A stretch of DNA of 64,000 nt. Origin: Sequoia sempervirens (lineage: Eukaryota > Streptophyta > Pinopsida > Cupressales > Cupressaceae). Of this stretch, positions 34,346 through 45,465 are shown piece after piece. The translations under genes were made by a program, and so were the position numbers. The stretch is taken from assembly GCA_007258455.2 (NCBI GenBank), contig VDFB02275666.1, positions 1 to 64,000 on the forward strand, written 5' to 3'. The notes below the pieces were generated by a model. The model did no database searches, was not told the DNA's origin, and was given only the letters and a program-made list of their open reading frames with translations. How positions within the stretch are numbered: position 1 is the first letter of the stretch; every line of letters begins with the position of its first letter.

Positions 34346-36480
34346 TGCAGGGTTAAGTGTCAAATAGGAAAATGAAGTATAACTTAACAACAATTATCAA
34401 TTAAGGTAACATAAGAATTCATTTTAAAAACATGACTACTTAAATAGAAAATCCCCATCGCATCCCCACTCAAGAACATATAAATAAAGCCCCCATTCAT
34501 TCATCACACATGAAGAAAGAATGTAGCATGCTCATACTATCGTATGATACATGAATCACCTGTTGATAAAATCACATAATGATATATTACTCAATAATCA
34601 AATAGATCTTATTAAGAGAAGAGCCTTGCTCTTATATACTTTACAAACCCTTGAAATTAGGGAGAAGATTTAGTTAACTAAAAGAGTTAACTAAATGTAG
34701 CTCAAAGAGTTAACTTAGACAAACTAAAGCTAACTAAAGACTTAAATAAAACTAAGATGACCATTAATGTTACATTTAATAATTAATATCACCAAGGCTT
34801 AGGAAAATACATCCATTAAGGATAAATTACACAAGAAATTTCATATAAAAGAACATGTTCCCAAGATCTAGTAGAGACCATAGAGCAACTATATTGTTCC
34901 TATCCATGAGCAAATCCACTAAAAAAAGAACATATATTGTTTTTGTAAGTGAAGATAAGAATGATTTTGTTTGGTTTTCTTTATGCTCAATATGAAGAAT
35001 TTTTCTTGATTTAGAATAAGGTTTTAAGATGGATTTGATCTTCTACATTTCGTTCATGTCTAGTATCATATAATCAAAATCAACAAATCTTGACCTCATC
35101 AATAATGCCCTTTATTACACCTATCCCAATATATTCATTATCAACCTTAAATTTACCATTTCCATAGGATGGGTTGATCCCATAAGCACAAGATTTAATG
35201 GATCTCAACCTATACTCTATAACCATAAATATAGAATAAGTACTTAGGATCAAGGACCTATGTATATCTATAAAAATTTGAAAAACTAATAGTTAAATTA
35301 TGTCCAATAAGTGTCTAATTGATAAGAGTAAGAAGATGGTTAGGTCTATAACATATTTATATATGTATGAATGAATGAAGACTCCAAAGATTTATCATCA
35401 AGCATTCATTCTATTGATTTACTATTATATAAAACTAGAAGTTTTATTAAGTATTGATCAAGCTTATTGCATAGTGATTGGAAAATATCAGGCATGAAAT
35501 TCCTTTTTGAAAATTGCAATAGTAATTTCATAGGGCTAGTATCTCTATTCCATGTTTCTAGTTAACACCTCTTGGTTATTACTAATTTTATTTTGAACAA
35601 CAAATACTAACTTAATTGACTGTGTGTCTTTCATATAATTTAGAATTGCAAACTTCATAACCTTTTCAACTATAGATGTGACAACAACTCTATGCCACCA
35701 CATAGATACTCACACTACAATGAGGTTAGCTCTCAAAGTCATGGTCACCCCAAGACCCAAGTGTAATCCTCAAGCATTCATTTGTGATGACCCTACCTAC
35801 ATATCCCTTTTGGGAATTAAAGGCTCTATACTTCATACCCCAACTATAGAAGAATTCATCCTCCCCCATTGCACGAGATCTCTATTCCCACTTTTATACC
35901 AGAACTAGTCAATAAGCTTTTTATTTAAATTTAATCCAATTACAATTGAGTGATAACAACCACATTCCAATCAAGTGTTGGTTCTATGACAATCATTAGT
36001 ATACAAACACATACAAAACCGCATATGTACCATATCATTCTAACATCCATGTTCACATAGTGACTGACTCAAGAGTGCATCATCTATACACAACCTAGCT
36101 AGTTTTTACTTGTGTCACACTTATTTAATTCAAGATTGGATCCCTTCAACATATAATCAATCAAAGCTATCAACTTCACGCAACTTAATCCTATGCTACA
36201 AAAACAAAAAAAGTAAACTGCAACTACTTCACAACTCATCACTCTCACTTGGGTTTCAATATCCCTATCACCAACAATTGATTCTTTCCATAATTTCCTC
36301 ATGCTGACTCCCCCCTCTGATTTCCTATGCTCCATCTCAATTTCTATTATAATGACCAGCTATCATTTTTTATCTAGCACTATCTTGGGCAAAAGTAACT
36401 ACAACTAACAATCAAGGTGGATTCGCCTTTGTAATAGTCCATATTGTAAATTATTATCCGCCAAGGTAAGGAAAAGTAAC
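34346..36480. other. AT-rich intergenic stretch
   Basis: No reading frame I can support. A TATA-like ATATAAATAAAG lies at about 34478, and a run of AGTTAACT-type words (TTAGTTAACTAAAAGAGTTAACTAAA) lies near 34670-34740. The ORFs at 35678-35908 and 36099-36335 look like chance readings. Confidence 0.4.
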
Positions 36481-37990
36481 CATTGAGATTTGAATAAAAT
36501 TTCACATGTATGGTTAAAAACTATGAATTTTTCTCCTTTAATTTGCACATTTGATACCTCATCAAGGTACATACCTTTGCACTACTCCACATTAATCAGA
36601 TTTTTTAGATCTTCCAAAAGATATATTTTAGCATCACAACTCTTGGTCACATGACATATTTTAGAGAACCAATATTTCTTATCTTCTTCGCAATCTTTGA
36701 GTGCAACCAAATCTTCATGTGAAGAATCACACAAATATTTCATTTCTTCAATTTTCTTTATTTCCTCTTCCTCTTCACTCATCAACTCCTCACAATTCAT
36801 TCTTTTTCCATTTAACTACATTACTCTCATAAACAACCTCCCTGTAACATAACTATACAAATTAGCATAAACAAGATTATCTAAATTTGATTTTTTCTTA
36901 ACTTTCTTCTCTTCCATCATTTTCTCATTTGCAAAATCATCCATGTACTCTTCTTTACACTTTTTTCTCCACATTACCTTCTTATTCTTCCTCTACACCT
37001 TGTCTCTCATCCATATGAACATGTAGGACTAAACAAAACTCTTCCATTTTCTTTGCATTCTTAAATTTTTTTGGTATTGTAGATTGAACAAACTCATTAG
37101 GGGAATTAAGAGATCCCAAATATACATTTTCTAGTTCTTCATTGAATGCCTCATAAACATGCTATCCAACACTTTTCCTTTTCTTATATTTTTCTTACAA
37201 TTTTTTCTTGCACAATGAATTCCAAAAGTCCCATTTTGAACAACCTCCATGGATGTTCTAATCTTCTTTTTGTTTTCTTCTTTATCCTCAACTATAATCT
37301 TCTTCACTTAATCCTTAAATAAAATGATCTTCATGAACCTTTTGATCAAGTAAAAGGTTTTCATCAACTACTACCTCCAAAGGAACTTCCATAGAAACAC
37401 TCTTATCTTGAAACAAACAAATGTCAGACAAAATGAGGTTTTCATCATCACCCTTCTCTACAATATACTTGTCCATGAATGCATCCATGCCAAGGTTTAA
37501 AATATATGTTTTAACTATAATCACATTCTTTCCTGCTATCATGCAATGTATATGACATTCTCTATCACTCTTGGTCACATCTACTACAACTTTTCCACAC
37601 TACATAGCCTCAAACCCATATAATATCAATGGATGTCTATCATCTGCTCAATGATTTTCTCCTTTTGGTACTATATTCACTACCTTTAGTATTGTTCCAT
37701 AATTACCCACACAACTGGCCTCTTCGAGACTATCACCATCCTCGTTTCCAAAGGAATTTTCACCTCCAAAAACTCAAGTTCTTAACCACAAGTATCTTCC
37801 ACCCAACAATATTGTTGAAGGGTGCACACTCTCAAAACCCCCTCTACTCACTTTCACACACTAGATGATGTTAGCACAATTTATATCTAGCACTACCCTT
37901 GTTGGAGAATAGCCAACACATTAATTATTCCTTTTATCACCATTTCATTTTACATTTCAACATGCTATCCTCAACACATATCCCAATGAT
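36480..37990 (-). pseudogene. Degenerate retroelement gag-like ORF, minus strand
   Basis: Between about 37760 and 36480 the minus strand is coding-like in short open pieces: a segment with PLILYGFEAM near 37610, 37578-37315 (MTKSDRECHIHCMIAGKNVI, then YILNLGMDAFMDKYIVEKG), FNEELENVYLGSLNSPNEFV near 37120, and 36800-36582 (MNCEELMSEEEEEIKKIEEM). No zinc knuckle or protease is seen. I do not recognise the family. Location directly downstream of a primer-binding-site-like sequence and LTR stub (37998-38034) suggests the gag region or leader ORF of a minus-strand LTR element. The rest of that element is missing. Confidence 0.45.
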
Positions 37991-37997
37991 CAATCCA

Positions 37998-38008
37998 CTT
38001 TAATACCA
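37998..38008 (-). other. Primer-binding-site-like sequence TGGTATTAAAG
   Basis: On the minus strand TGGTATTAAAG differs slightly from the initiator tRNA-Met site TGGTATCAGAG. Spacing to the adjoining LTR-like TCATGTAG is the same as in the chromovirus at 6526-6538 (two bases). Confidence 0.5.
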
Positions 38009-38010
38009 TT

Positions 38011-38034
38011 TCATGTAGCCTAGGATTAGGTACC
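38011..38034 (-). repeat. LTR stub, interrupted at 38035
   Basis: TCATGTAGCCTAGGATTAGG resembles the inner edge of the chromovirus LTR (TGATGTAGAATAGGGTGATTAGG). The similarity stops where the GC-rich block begins, so the LTR appears to be cut by an insertion. Confidence 0.45.
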
Positions 38035-40180
38035 TGTTGTGCCCTTAGCACACACGTCCCGTTCGGAACGGGGACCCTCTTTTCTTTCACTTTATCGGCC
38101 TTTCGGGGCCGCCTCGTTTTGCGTGCCCCTCTTTTTTGATGTTCCGCATGGTCGATATTGCTCTAAGGTTTCATCGTAAAATCAACCACACTTTCCCTTT
38201 TGGTTTTTGCTGCCCTCCGGGGCCTCGTAGTTTCCTTTGGCATTTTGGGCTCTGGGGGCGGCCCTGGGCCCCTCTAGGCCTGGGCCTCCGGAGTTCCCCT
38301 TTCGGGCTTCCCCTTTGCGCTTGCCGCCCTTTGCGGTGTCCCCCAAGCGTCTTTCCACCCCTCGGGGCCTGCCCTGCCATTTTCCGTTCGAACTTCGTTG
38401 GAGATTTCCCGGGCGGCACCTGCCCCTTCGGGCCCCGGTCCCCAGAAGTCCGTCCCCGGACTTCCGTCCTGGGCTCGCCGTCTGTGACGGCGAGCCTCCG
38501 GCGGTCGCCCGCCCCTCGGGCCCCGGGATGCTCATCGCCGCCATCGCCCAAGGTCACAAAAATCACACAGCGGCCGTCGTTGCGCCTCCTCCCGGCCGCC
38601 GGGCCCCGGGGTCTCCTCCGCCGCCGCCGACCTAATTTGAAATTCACCAATTTTTTGGCGCGGCCATACCGGCATTTATTGCAGCATTGATGGCGCTTGG
38701 GGTATATAATGCCCAAACTTGCCAGTCATTTTCATTGTCCGAATTGAGGCGATTTGCAAAGCCGAGCATCTGGAGCCCACAGCGATCAAAAATGTCACGA
38801 TCTTTTGCATCTGCTTCACTCCGTCAATCCCCGGTGGGTTCCGCATCACCCCGTTGCGCGCTTTCGAGGTAGGCCATCCCCATTTGCCCTCCCGTGTTTT
38901 TTTTTGTAATTTTGGGGATTTAAATGAATCAAACAAACGGTTAAAATGAAACAAACGGGGGAAGGCCAAATTGCGCCCATGTTTTGGAAGTCGGCCAAAC
39001 CGTCACATTGCCCTCGCCCCGACTCGGGACTTTCTCGCATGGTCTTTCCAGGCGGTCGGTGACCTCGCCCCGCCTCTCCTCCCCATCGCCGGGGGAGCCT
39101 CCTTTGCCGTCTCCCTGTGCTGAATTCCGCTGCCCCGGGGCCTTGAGCCCCGTCTGGAGTTCCGTCCCGAACCGTGGAGTTCCGCGAAGCGGCCGCCTGC
39201 CCGCCCCGCCCCCCGGTCCGCCCTTCTGCCGGGCTTCCTCTTTTGCCCCCTTTGTGAGATTGGGATTTTGGTCCGTCGTCTGTGCGTCCGGGGGTGTCCT
39301 TTCCCCTAGTTTTCCGCTGTTACTCATGATCGAGATCTTTCGCCGGGCTATCGTACCTTCTGACCCTCCGGGCCCGGCCGCTGCTCAGCATTTGTGTCCC
39401 GGATCGGCTAGGACTTAGATCGTCGGCCCCCGTCGATTCTTAGCCCGCCCGTTCGGATCCCGGCTTTCGCGTCAAAGTTGAACTGTTCCGGGACCTTCCG
39501 GCCGGCGTGGTCTCTCGAATGATTCCCCGTCCTCACGGCGGACCTGCCGGCTTCCGGGGGCCCGAGATCTGTCCGCCGCGTGTCAATCATCGCAACAATA
39601 TCGCGGCGGCCGTCACCTCGCGTCGCCCCACCGCCGAGCCCCGACATTACCCTCGCCGTCGCCGCTGAATAACGTGCAAATCTTCCGGCGGTGAACCCCT
39701 GCCGGCTTCCCGCCATCCGGGCCCTGGGCCTTTTTTTGCCGCTGCCGTTCAAATTAGCCGAGGATCTCGTGGTGGCCATCACCTTGCATCTTCCCGGCCA
39801 CCGGGCCCCGCCTTGCCGAAAGCCGTCGAGCCTGAATTTCAACCATCACATTGGCCGCCTTTTCGCCGTCTGGGCCCCGGGCTCCGGACTTCCGCCGCCG
39901 GGTTTCCGATGTCTATCGACCGTCTCCATGTGCCTTCTCCTGTCGGCTTTCCGGCCTGAAACCTTTGGTGCCGCCTAATTCGATCCAAGCAAATTCAAAC
40001 CACAATCTGACTTCGACCCACTTCCTAAATCATGCTGTTCTCCATCATAAGCCTCTCAGAATTCTAAAATTTGGCCAAGGGGGGATCTCCGGGAGCTTTC
40101 GGTCGCATTCTCCCTTCCTGACAGCATTCCTGCCAGGGAAGTCCGACCTCCCGAGCTCGGATTGTCCAGTTGCCCTAAAA
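38035..40180 (+). other. GC- and CpG-rich block with hairpins and a TATA-like box
   Basis: In an otherwise AT-rich window, this 2.1-kb block is strongly GC-rich, with many CpG, GCCGCC and GGCCCCGGG words. The first 85 bases hold three short hairpins: TGTGC/GCACA, CCCGTT/AACGGG and CGGCC/GGCCG. Words such as CCCGGCC(G/A)CCGGGCCCCG recur at about 38587 and 39793, suggesting diverged internal repeats. Long overlapping ORFs on both strands (for example 38136-38690 and 38171-38716) are what GC-rich DNA gives by chance. A TATATAAT lies at 38703-38710. The block could be an LTR, a promoter/leader region of the following ORF, or an unrelated insertion. Confidence 0.6.
38703..38710 (+). promoter_or_regulatory. 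TATA-like box in the GC-rich block
   Basis: GGTATATAATGCCC stands out in GC-rich surroundings and would place a transcription start near 38735. If transcription reaches the ORF at 40316, the leader would be about 1.6 kb, perhaps shortened by splicing at TTGCTTGCAG (acceptor 40309-40310). Inference only. Confidence 0.35.
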
Positions 40181-40315
40181 TGAAATTGATAACATCTGGA
40201 AGCAAGATTTATAATATACTTGATTAATAATTTATGTGTTATCTTTGAAATGTGTACTAACATAAACGCTTTCGATGTTGTGTTGCCCTGACTTCGCCCT
40301 TTGCTTGCAGAATAT

Positions 40316-43300
40316 ATGGAATTGGCTGCGGGAACTTCAGGGGCCTCCGCCAAAAAGGATAAGGGCAAGAAATCTAGAAGGGCTACTCGGGGGAAAGAAG
40401 ACAAAGATCAGATGAAGTTTCAGTTTCAGGGTGAACCCCTCCAGTCGAAGGTCTCGACCGACTGGAAAGAAATCTCAGATACCAACATTGGTCAGGTAAA
40501 CATAGATGAGTTCACCCAGAGGGTCAAGGTCAACCCTACTACAAAGAACGCTAGACTAATAAGGCAGAGTGGAATCGCCAAGGCTGCCGGCTTCCCTCCC
40601 TCTCTAGTGGCACCCAAACTAGTAATGGCTTGTCGAGAAGCCTACCAAACGGACACCAGAACAATCGTGGACAAGGAGGGGAACATCCTCGCTGACATGT
40701 CGCCAGAAGGAATTACCAAAACATTCCACATCCCCACATTCCCACATATGGAGGTCCCCACTTTGGAACAGTGTCAAGCGGCGTGGGATGCCAATCCATT
40801 AGGGTGCAAGAAATCGATCAACCTCTACTGGATTAAGGAGAGACGGGGCAGTGCTGCGAAGGTTCCCCAAGAGCTGTTCCGTAGCGACTTCCACAAAGAC
40901 TATCACGACTTGGTAACTATGCTGAGCAGGGTCATGGGTCTCCCGGCGGCTGCCTACTTCCAAGAGTGGATGGCATATTACATTAAGCAGATCCTGCGAG
41001 GGAATGAGGATGTTAACACCAAGACCTCATTTGACTGGGGAGGCATCATCAGCAACTGCTTCCATGAGCAATTTGTAAACATCAAGAAAAGTTCTAAGTT
41101 TTACATGACCTCTTACCTAGTATACTCCCTGGCAGGTCAGAGACAATATAGCAGGTTATTCTTGGCACCAGATCTGGGGCACAGGCGAGGGCTCAAGCCT
41201 TTTAACAAGTACCCTCAACTGCAATACCGCAACTTCAAGAAAGAATACTGCCGGGTCAATGATGCCTTTACTAGACACATCATAAGATTGATCTCCAGAG
41301 ACTTCGAGAGGAGGGTCTCCCACAGCGCCAGGGCACTCCTAAAAGAATATGCCTTCCTATTCATCCAGTTCCCTAAGTTCACCTACATTCGGGCCCAGGG
41401 ATTCACGAAGCGGCCAAACAGATTGCCGTGGTATCCAAACGACAGGATCATTCTCCTAGAGCTTTCCTAGCAGCTCCAACACATCCAGACAGTCTTCAGC
41501 AACAAGCACGTAGCATGGATCCCCTATCCAATGACCCTCGGTCAGGGCCTGTATCGACTGCAGACATCTCAATGTGCCAACAATTCTGAAAAGGAGCTCA
41601 AGGAATACAATTTCAACTAGTACACGGCGCGCCCACGGATGGACCCACATGGCCATGTTAGGAAAGCGCTGGGGCCGGCATATGCTCACAAATACCACAT
41701 TGAAGACTTCTGGGCAGATTGCCAAGATGACAAAGAAGTCCGCGCGAGGCACTACATGTGCATGACCGTACAGTTCTTGAGGAGGGTGCAGCCGTTCCTA
41801 GTACCGGACCAGCTCGAGGAGGACGAGTCCTCCATTATGCACCCGAGGTACTCTACGGTTGCCAACTTGGTGATCCCCTCCATTGATTGGGATGAACAAG
41901 AGGTCGATGACCTAAACACTATCACCTGGCCGATCATAACTCGTACTAAGGAGTGGGTCTATGGGCGGGTGGCGCAACTGAAGCAACAAGGGGTGGTCCT
42001 AACATATGAGGCGCTCAAGAGTGAGCCAAGCGCCACAGAGGATGTTGCCGCCACCACATCAGCTGGTGAGACTTCCAAGTCTCCCCCCATCACCAGGTCT
42101 CAAAAGAGAAAAGGAACAGAGACAGCACAGTCCGCGGACCCCAAAGAGCAAGCAACGAAAGAAACAGGAGGCTCATCTCCCAAAAGGCTCAAGCAGGCAG
42201 TGGCTACGACAGAATTGCAGCCTACCTTGCTTCTCCCTGCCCCTCCCGTGCCACCCACCTCTCTCACTACAGTTGCCACTTCCCCGCCAGCAGTGGACAT
42301 TTCTATCCATCTTGCTCCCTCACCCCCGGCCAGACCAATAATCGACGTCGCCTCCTCTTCTGGCATGACCACTCCCCCTTCCTCTTCTGCTGCTATGTCA
42401 CCCATTACATCACTCCCCCTGGCAACAATAGCGTCGCATGTTCCCCTTGCCACTATGCCCGAGGCCCTTGCAAGACACATGCAGAGTCTTCCCCCTGAGC
42501 TCTCATAGATCCTAATGGACCCCACTCTCCAAGCAGCCCTCGCCCAAGCCCTCGCAACAACTCAGCCTTCACAACCGCCAACAGGGCCGCCAGCCATGGA
42601 GGCCACGATGCAAATCTTGAAAGAGTTGGAGGAGCAGGAGCAGGAGGCTTCGAAGCCTATTGAGGAAGAGGCCGATGATTACTATGAGCACCCTGAGTAC
42701 GAACACAGAACCATCGACAAGGTGGCCTATGAGGAAGAAGAGACAGGCTCTTTCGAGAGCGGAGATGAGGAGGGTGGCTCAGGGGCCAAGGAGATTATTT
42801 AGGAATTCGATGAGGAAATTGAGGAGGAGTTGGCTCAACAGCCCAAGGATGTTGGGGAGGAGGCAGAAAAGTCACCGCGGAAAGAAGAAGGACGGCTGCC
42901 AAAGGAGCAACCGCGGAAGGATTTATCTGTAGCTGACACCCATGTTGTGAAGAGCCCCGAGGCTAGGACTGCTGAAGAGAGGAAAGAAGAGGAGGCGGCG
43001 GAAGAAGAAGATCCCACCCAGCTATTGTCCACCAAGTTGCCCGTCAAGCGCCTCATATTCATTCAGGACTCCGACGAAGAGGAGGAGGAGGCTACCAAGG
43101 AAAAGGAAGAGCCCCAAAAGGAAAAGGAGGTAGAAGTCTTGCCTCTAACTGAGAGGGGTGAGGGCAGCCATGATGAACCCAAAGACAAATCCGCCATGCC
43201 CAATTGGTTGGAGAAACAGCTAGAGAAGACTACTCCTATTCTGAAGGACCCAAGGGCAAGGTTGGAAGCCATCTTGGCTCGATCCCTGACCACAACAAAG

Positions 43301-44335
43301 AAGGATAAGAAGCCTAAGGTCCATTTCAAGATAACGATGGATGTTTCTGGCTCCTGATCAGCACAAGTTGCCACGCCTACAGCTGGCCAGACCGGGGTGA
43401 GCTACAACATCTCCACCATTGACCTAGGGACAGCAACTAGGGAGCATAAGGTTGAACATCTGGAGGAGTCGGTGGCCACGGTGGTGCACCTAATCAAGCA
43501 GGACAAGGTCACCAAGGACAAGGTCAAGGCGCAGGTTGCTGCCCTAACCAACTATATCCAGCAGTGGTCCTCGGTAGACGACTTGCCCACTACCTCCACA
43601 ACAGCACCGCAGTTGCTCTCCAAGGAACAAATTGATAAGATGGAGAGGAGGAAGAACTTAGAGAAAACAACTGAGGATTGGTTCTGACGGGTCACATACG
43701 TCGGAAACATGGGAATCAGCAAGGCTGTGCGAACAGCCAATAAGTTCTTGGATTTAATCCAATCACTGGAGAGCACGAGGAGACTTTGAACTAATTTTCC
43801 CGCCACGTACGACTCCACCTTCCCAAAAATTGAAGCCATCCTTCAGATACCAGAGGACACATGGGAAGAGAAGCTAGAACTGAAGAAAGAGGACCACTGG
43901 CTGGTCGATGTATGGCGCAGAGACCTCATCAACCAGAAGGAGAGGTTGGAGCAAATCCAGAGCAGAGTAGATCCCGATATTGAATGGATCAAGGAGATCT
44001 GGGTAGAATGCATCGAGTACCTCAAGTTGATGATGGGCTATGATATGCCCACAGTGCAAATGGATGCAGAGAAAATCAAACCATACTTCGAGAAGAAGAT
44101 GAAGGACGGGACAGCCGGAGAAATCACCACAGAATTCCTAAGTTTTGCTGCCCACGCCTTCGATCGATCAGAGCTGTTTAAAGACCAAGGCTCGAAGTAT
44201 GACGAGGATTGGAGGCGGCTGGAAGAGAACACCAAAGAATGGAGCTACCAGGCGTTGAGATGCGAGATCCTCGAGATCGACAAGCTCCAAGCGGTAATCA
44301 TCAAGTACATAGAGCACGCAGCTTCCGAGGAGTAA
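40316..44335 (+). pseudogene. Long single-frame ORF of about 1,340 codons with seven TAG/TGA stops; unknown retroelement-type protein
   Basis: The first in-frame ATG is 40316 (MELAAGTSGASAKKDKGKKS; an in-frame TGA is at 40289). The same frame stays open to TAA at 44333, interrupted only by TAG at 41468, 41618, 42506 and 42800 and TGA at 43355, 43685 and 43787. There is no frameshift in 4 kb. Residues 1-35 are basic. About 35-560 is a globular-looking region with aromatic-rich stretches (FHKDYHDLVTMLSRVMGLP, FYMTSYLVYSLAGQRQYSRL). About 565-730 is rich in S, T and P. About 760-1010 is acidic with E and K runs. The remainder is helical and coiled-coil-like (KVEHLEESVATVVHLIKQDK, EQIQSRVDPDIEWIKEIWVE). 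No protease, RT, integrase or zinc knuckle is seen. A purine tract and LTR-like end follow, so it is most likely an additional ORF of a Tat/Ogre-like or non-autonomous LTR element. A host gene origin is not excluded. Confidence 0.6.
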
Positions 44336-44447
44336 GAGGATAGCCTAGCCAAGGAAGAAGACCTCCCTGAGGAGTAGCTACAGTAAAGAAAACAACAATT
44401 AGCTACAGGACGAAAGAGCAATAGTATCATCCACTAGATGACGAAAT

Positions 44448-44465
44448 AGGGAAGAGACAAAAAAT
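44448..44465 (+). other. Polypurine-tract-like sequence
   Basis: AGGGAAGAGACAAAAAAA lies directly before TGTTTTTAAATTG. Such a tract primes plus-strand DNA synthesis next to a 3' LTR. It fits an LTR element ending downstream. Confidence 0.45.
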
Positions 44466-44559
44466 GTTTTTAAATTGTAAATCTATTTGGGGGTAGGTGA
44501 AACCCTATTTTGTAATGAATCTTGGCCATTCTTGGCCATTCATTTAGCTTTCTGAAAAC

Positions 44560-44568
44560 TATAAATAG
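44560..44568 (+). promoter_or_regulatory. TATA box in the LTR-like region
   Basis: ACTATAAATAGAGCACTC is a strong plant TATA box, about 95 bp inside the LTR-like region. Confidence 0.5.
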
Positions 44569-45409
44569 AGCACTCCCCTCATTTGCAAAGTGAGAGTGGA
44601 GTTGTTGTAAAGGCATGCTGCTGAAATTTATAAGAAATAACATTGACTTGGTGTATTTCCTTGATTTCTCTCATGTCATTTGATTCATTTCTCCAATTTC
44701 ACATGTTTAGTTTAGATCTCTTTGCTGTTTAGTTAGCTGTTCATGTTATTTGGGGTAAATCTTAGAAATGCTGTTGGCTGATTGTGAAAATTCCTACTTT
44801 GTTGATGATCCCTTAGTCCATACTTTTTGCTGTTTGCTGAAGGTAGATAGCTGTGCAAAGTTAGCCTGGACTTGATTTGAAGCTGCCCCAAACATTTATC
44901 TTTAATCCATGCGTGTATGTGGTGGATGAAGGATGAAATATCTGCAGTCCTTAGAAGATAGCACAATTTCCATGATACTGTGAAATCCCTGGTTAAGTGG
45001 GATATTGTTTTGAGGGATTGTCCATTGCAGGGACTCCATTGTCACTATTCATTGCAAGCTTCAGACTTAGGAACTTTTCTCCTCCTTCGCCCTTTTCCTT
45101 TTTTTTTTAGAAACTGAACACTACCAAGGTTCATTGCACATTGTAAAGCCAAATACAACAACTAAATGGAGTCCAAGATTGCTTTTTGAACCTACAGCCG
45201 ATGCATAACAACCTTCCATCCTAGGGATTCCATTTGAAGATCCAACTTCATACTTTATGTCCACACTTTGTATTTTCTGTAAGACCGCCTTGTGATTCCA
45301 ACAAATCACATCAAACTACTGAGGTATCTAAGCACTATCATGACCTGACATTCGAGAGACCTTGGGATAGTGTTCTGCAATTTGATTGTGGGAGATTGTC
45401 TTTCAAGAG

Positions 45410-45433
45410 AGGTAGTGCACCTACGCACTACCT
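45410..45433. other. Perfect 9-bp hairpin
   Basis: AGGTAGTGC and GCACTACCT flank the six-base loop ACCTAC. The hairpin lies about 30 bp before the possible element end at 45465. Confidence 0.6.
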
Positions 45434-45465
45434 GTGTTGAGAAGTGCATAAAAACACCATCAACA

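Larger units (their letters stand above)
44466..45465 (+). repeat. 3' LTR-like region downstream of the long ORF
   Basis: It starts TGTTTTTAAATTG after the purine tract. It contains CTTGGCCATT in tandem (44521-44540) and a textbook TATAAATAG at 44560-44568. It could end at CAACA (45465), exactly 1,000 bp. I cannot find a matching 5' LTR: the block at 38035 is unrelated in sequence. The far border is therefore uncertain. Confidence 0.4.

Noticed and set aside
35678..36335. Two ORFs of 76-78 codons as small genes
   Set aside because: No motif, no conserved copy in the window, and composition like the flanking non-coding DNA.
38136..38716. Overlapping long ORFs on both strands (about 184 and 181 codons) in the GC-rich block
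   Set aside because: Stop codons are rare in GC-rich DNA, both strands are equally open, and the translations are low-complexity P/R/G-rich without a recognisable motif.
38792..38868. Possible first exon (ATG 38792, donor GTAGGC at 38869) spliced to the long ORF
   Set aside because: Joined to the acceptor at 40310 it enters the wrong frame. A non-coding leader exon remains possible but cannot be shown.
42006..43374. Several 75-140-codon ORFs on both strands within the long ORF
   Set aside because: They are shadows of the E/K- and S/P-rich parts of the frame at 40316-44335.
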